DNA of 64,000 nt. Origin: Clostridium bovifaecis. GTDB lineage: Bacteria; Bacillota; Clostridia; Clostridiales; Clostridiaceae. The stretch is from contig CP046522.1 of the NCBI GenBank assembly GCA_009738435.1, positions 1,829,249 through 1,893,248 of the forward strand. Direction: 5' to 3'. Under the pieces are notes generated by a model. That model did no database searches and was not told the DNA's origin. It was given only the letters and a program-made list of their open reading frames with translations. Both the position numbers and the translations under genes were made by a program. How positions within the stretch are numbered: position 1 is the first letter of the stretch; each line of letters starts with the position of its first letter. This document shows, piece by piece, positions 63,344-64,000 of the stretch.

Positions 63344-64000
63344 TTTTGCACTCTCCTTCAAATACAATAACTGAAATGTTATCTCTTCCACCTTTATTTT
63401 TACACATATCCACCAATAATCTGCATGCTTCCTTGTTATTATTGCTTAATATTGTATCAAACATCTCTTTTGGACTAACTTCATTTGATAAACCATCTGT
63501 ACATAACAAAAATTTTAAAACATTGTTTATTTTCATTTTAAATGTATCTATCTCTACCTTTTCCTTAGTGCCTAAGGCTCTTGTTATTATGTTTTTATTG
63601 GGGTGAATTAAAGCTTCTTGTTCTGTAATACTTCCTTCATCTACTAATTCTTGCACTAAAGAATGATCTTTAGTAATTTTCTTTATGCCACCTTTTTCTA
63701 TAGCGTAACAACTGCTGTCACCTACATTTGCAATAATTGCATTTTCTTCATAAACCAAGCATGCTGTAATGGTTGTCCCCATACCATTTAGCCCCTTGCT
63801 TTCCAATGCCTTGCTATATATCTTTGTATTTGCATAATTAATCGCGGATTTTAACAAGAATTCCTTGTCCTCAGAATCATTTTCCCTCCTTATATACTCT
63901 ATGCAAGACTCAACTGCAGTTTTACTTGCTACATCTCCAGCATTATGACCTCCCATACCATCAGCTACAATATAAAGCCTAATTTTATTATCTTCGTAGC
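63321..64000 (-). CDS. prpC: PP2C-family protein phosphatase PrpC (5' end outside window)
   Basis: Manganese-dependent Ser/Thr phosphatase that reverses PrkC. The visible part starts at the window edge within YEDNKIRLYIVADGMGG, carrying the metal-binding D of ADGMGGHNAGD; NVGDSSCYAIEKGGI, TKDHSLVQELVDEG, CTDGLSNEVS and GGRDNISVIV follow. The N-terminal 40 or so residues lie beyond position 64000. Its stop overlaps the start of prkC, so the pair is coupled. Confidence 0.95.
   Translation of the reverse strand, partial: YEDNKIRLYIVADGMGGHNAGDVASKTAVESCIEYIRRENDSEDKEFLLKSAINYANTKIYSKALESKGLNGMGTTITACLVYEENAIIANVGDSSCYAIEKGGIKKITKDHSLVQELVDEGSITEQEALIHPNKNIITRALGTKEKVEIDTFKMKINNVLKFLLCTDGLSNEVSPKEMFDTILSNNNKEACRLLVDMCKNKGGRDNISVIVFEGECKNDGDHSR

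Overview
The window is a 64 kb piece of a low-GC (by eye about 30%) chromosome from an endospore-forming member of the Clostridia, most likely Clostridium sensu stricto. The evidence is protein similarity, sporulation genes (spoVS, spoVM, ylbJ, a SpoIIIE/FtsK translocase), strong AGGAGG ribosome binding sites, Gram-positive -35/-10 promoters with 17-base spacers, a Bacillus/Clostridium-type LexA box and the classic Firmicute gene order. Nearly everything is on the minus strand. Only yraN, tmcAL, ylbJ and rpmB are on the plus strand. I saw no mobile element, phage, CRISPR array, rRNA or tRNA.

Layout, left to right (transcription mostly right to left): recA with its SOS promoter; pgsA-rimO; ftsK; tepA; dapG-ymxH; pnp; rpsO; then the translation operon rimP-nusA-ylxR-infB-rbfA-nrnA-truB-ribF (17.4 to 10.3 kb). 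Next comes the envelope/isoprenoid block uppS-cdsA-dxr-rseP-ispG (23.2 to 17.8 kb), then rpsB-tsf-pyrH-frr, codY, and topA-dprA-comM. From 47.8 to 32.9 kb lie yceD-rpmF-plsX-acpP-rnc, a radical SAM gene, spoVS, smc-ftsY-ylxM-ffh-rpsP-khpA-rimM-trmD-rplS-rbgA-rnhB. Then come pta-ackA, divergent from tmcAL-ylbJ; a block of rsmD-coaD and a coiled-coil gene; asp23-fakA-recG; and prpC-prkC-rsgA-rpe-thiN-spoVM facing rpmB.

Functionally this is core information processing (translation initiation, ribosome maturation, SRP targeting, chromosome segregation, recombination) with phospholipid, fatty-acid and isoprenoid precursor synthesis, acetate production and a PASTA kinase/phosphatase pair.

Two features stand out. 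(1) Eleven housekeeping genes carry 13 small frameshifts, mostly single missing bases in A/T runs: ftsK (two), nrnA, nusA, cdsA (two), comM, trmD, rimM, smc, rnc, rpmB, tmcAL. Several are essential, so base-calling error is the simplest explanation, but individual cases could be real. (2) polC, which normally lies directly upstream of rimP, is reduced to a frameshifted C-terminal stub of about 27 codons ending in the PolC-like tail NQLSLF; ylxQ is also missing between ylxR and infB. Other points of interest are a two-hairpin, attenuator-like rimP leader, two long perfect AT-rich palindromes, and a 22-residue SpoVM gene. I found no convincing new multi-gene system; most of the window is conserved core genome.
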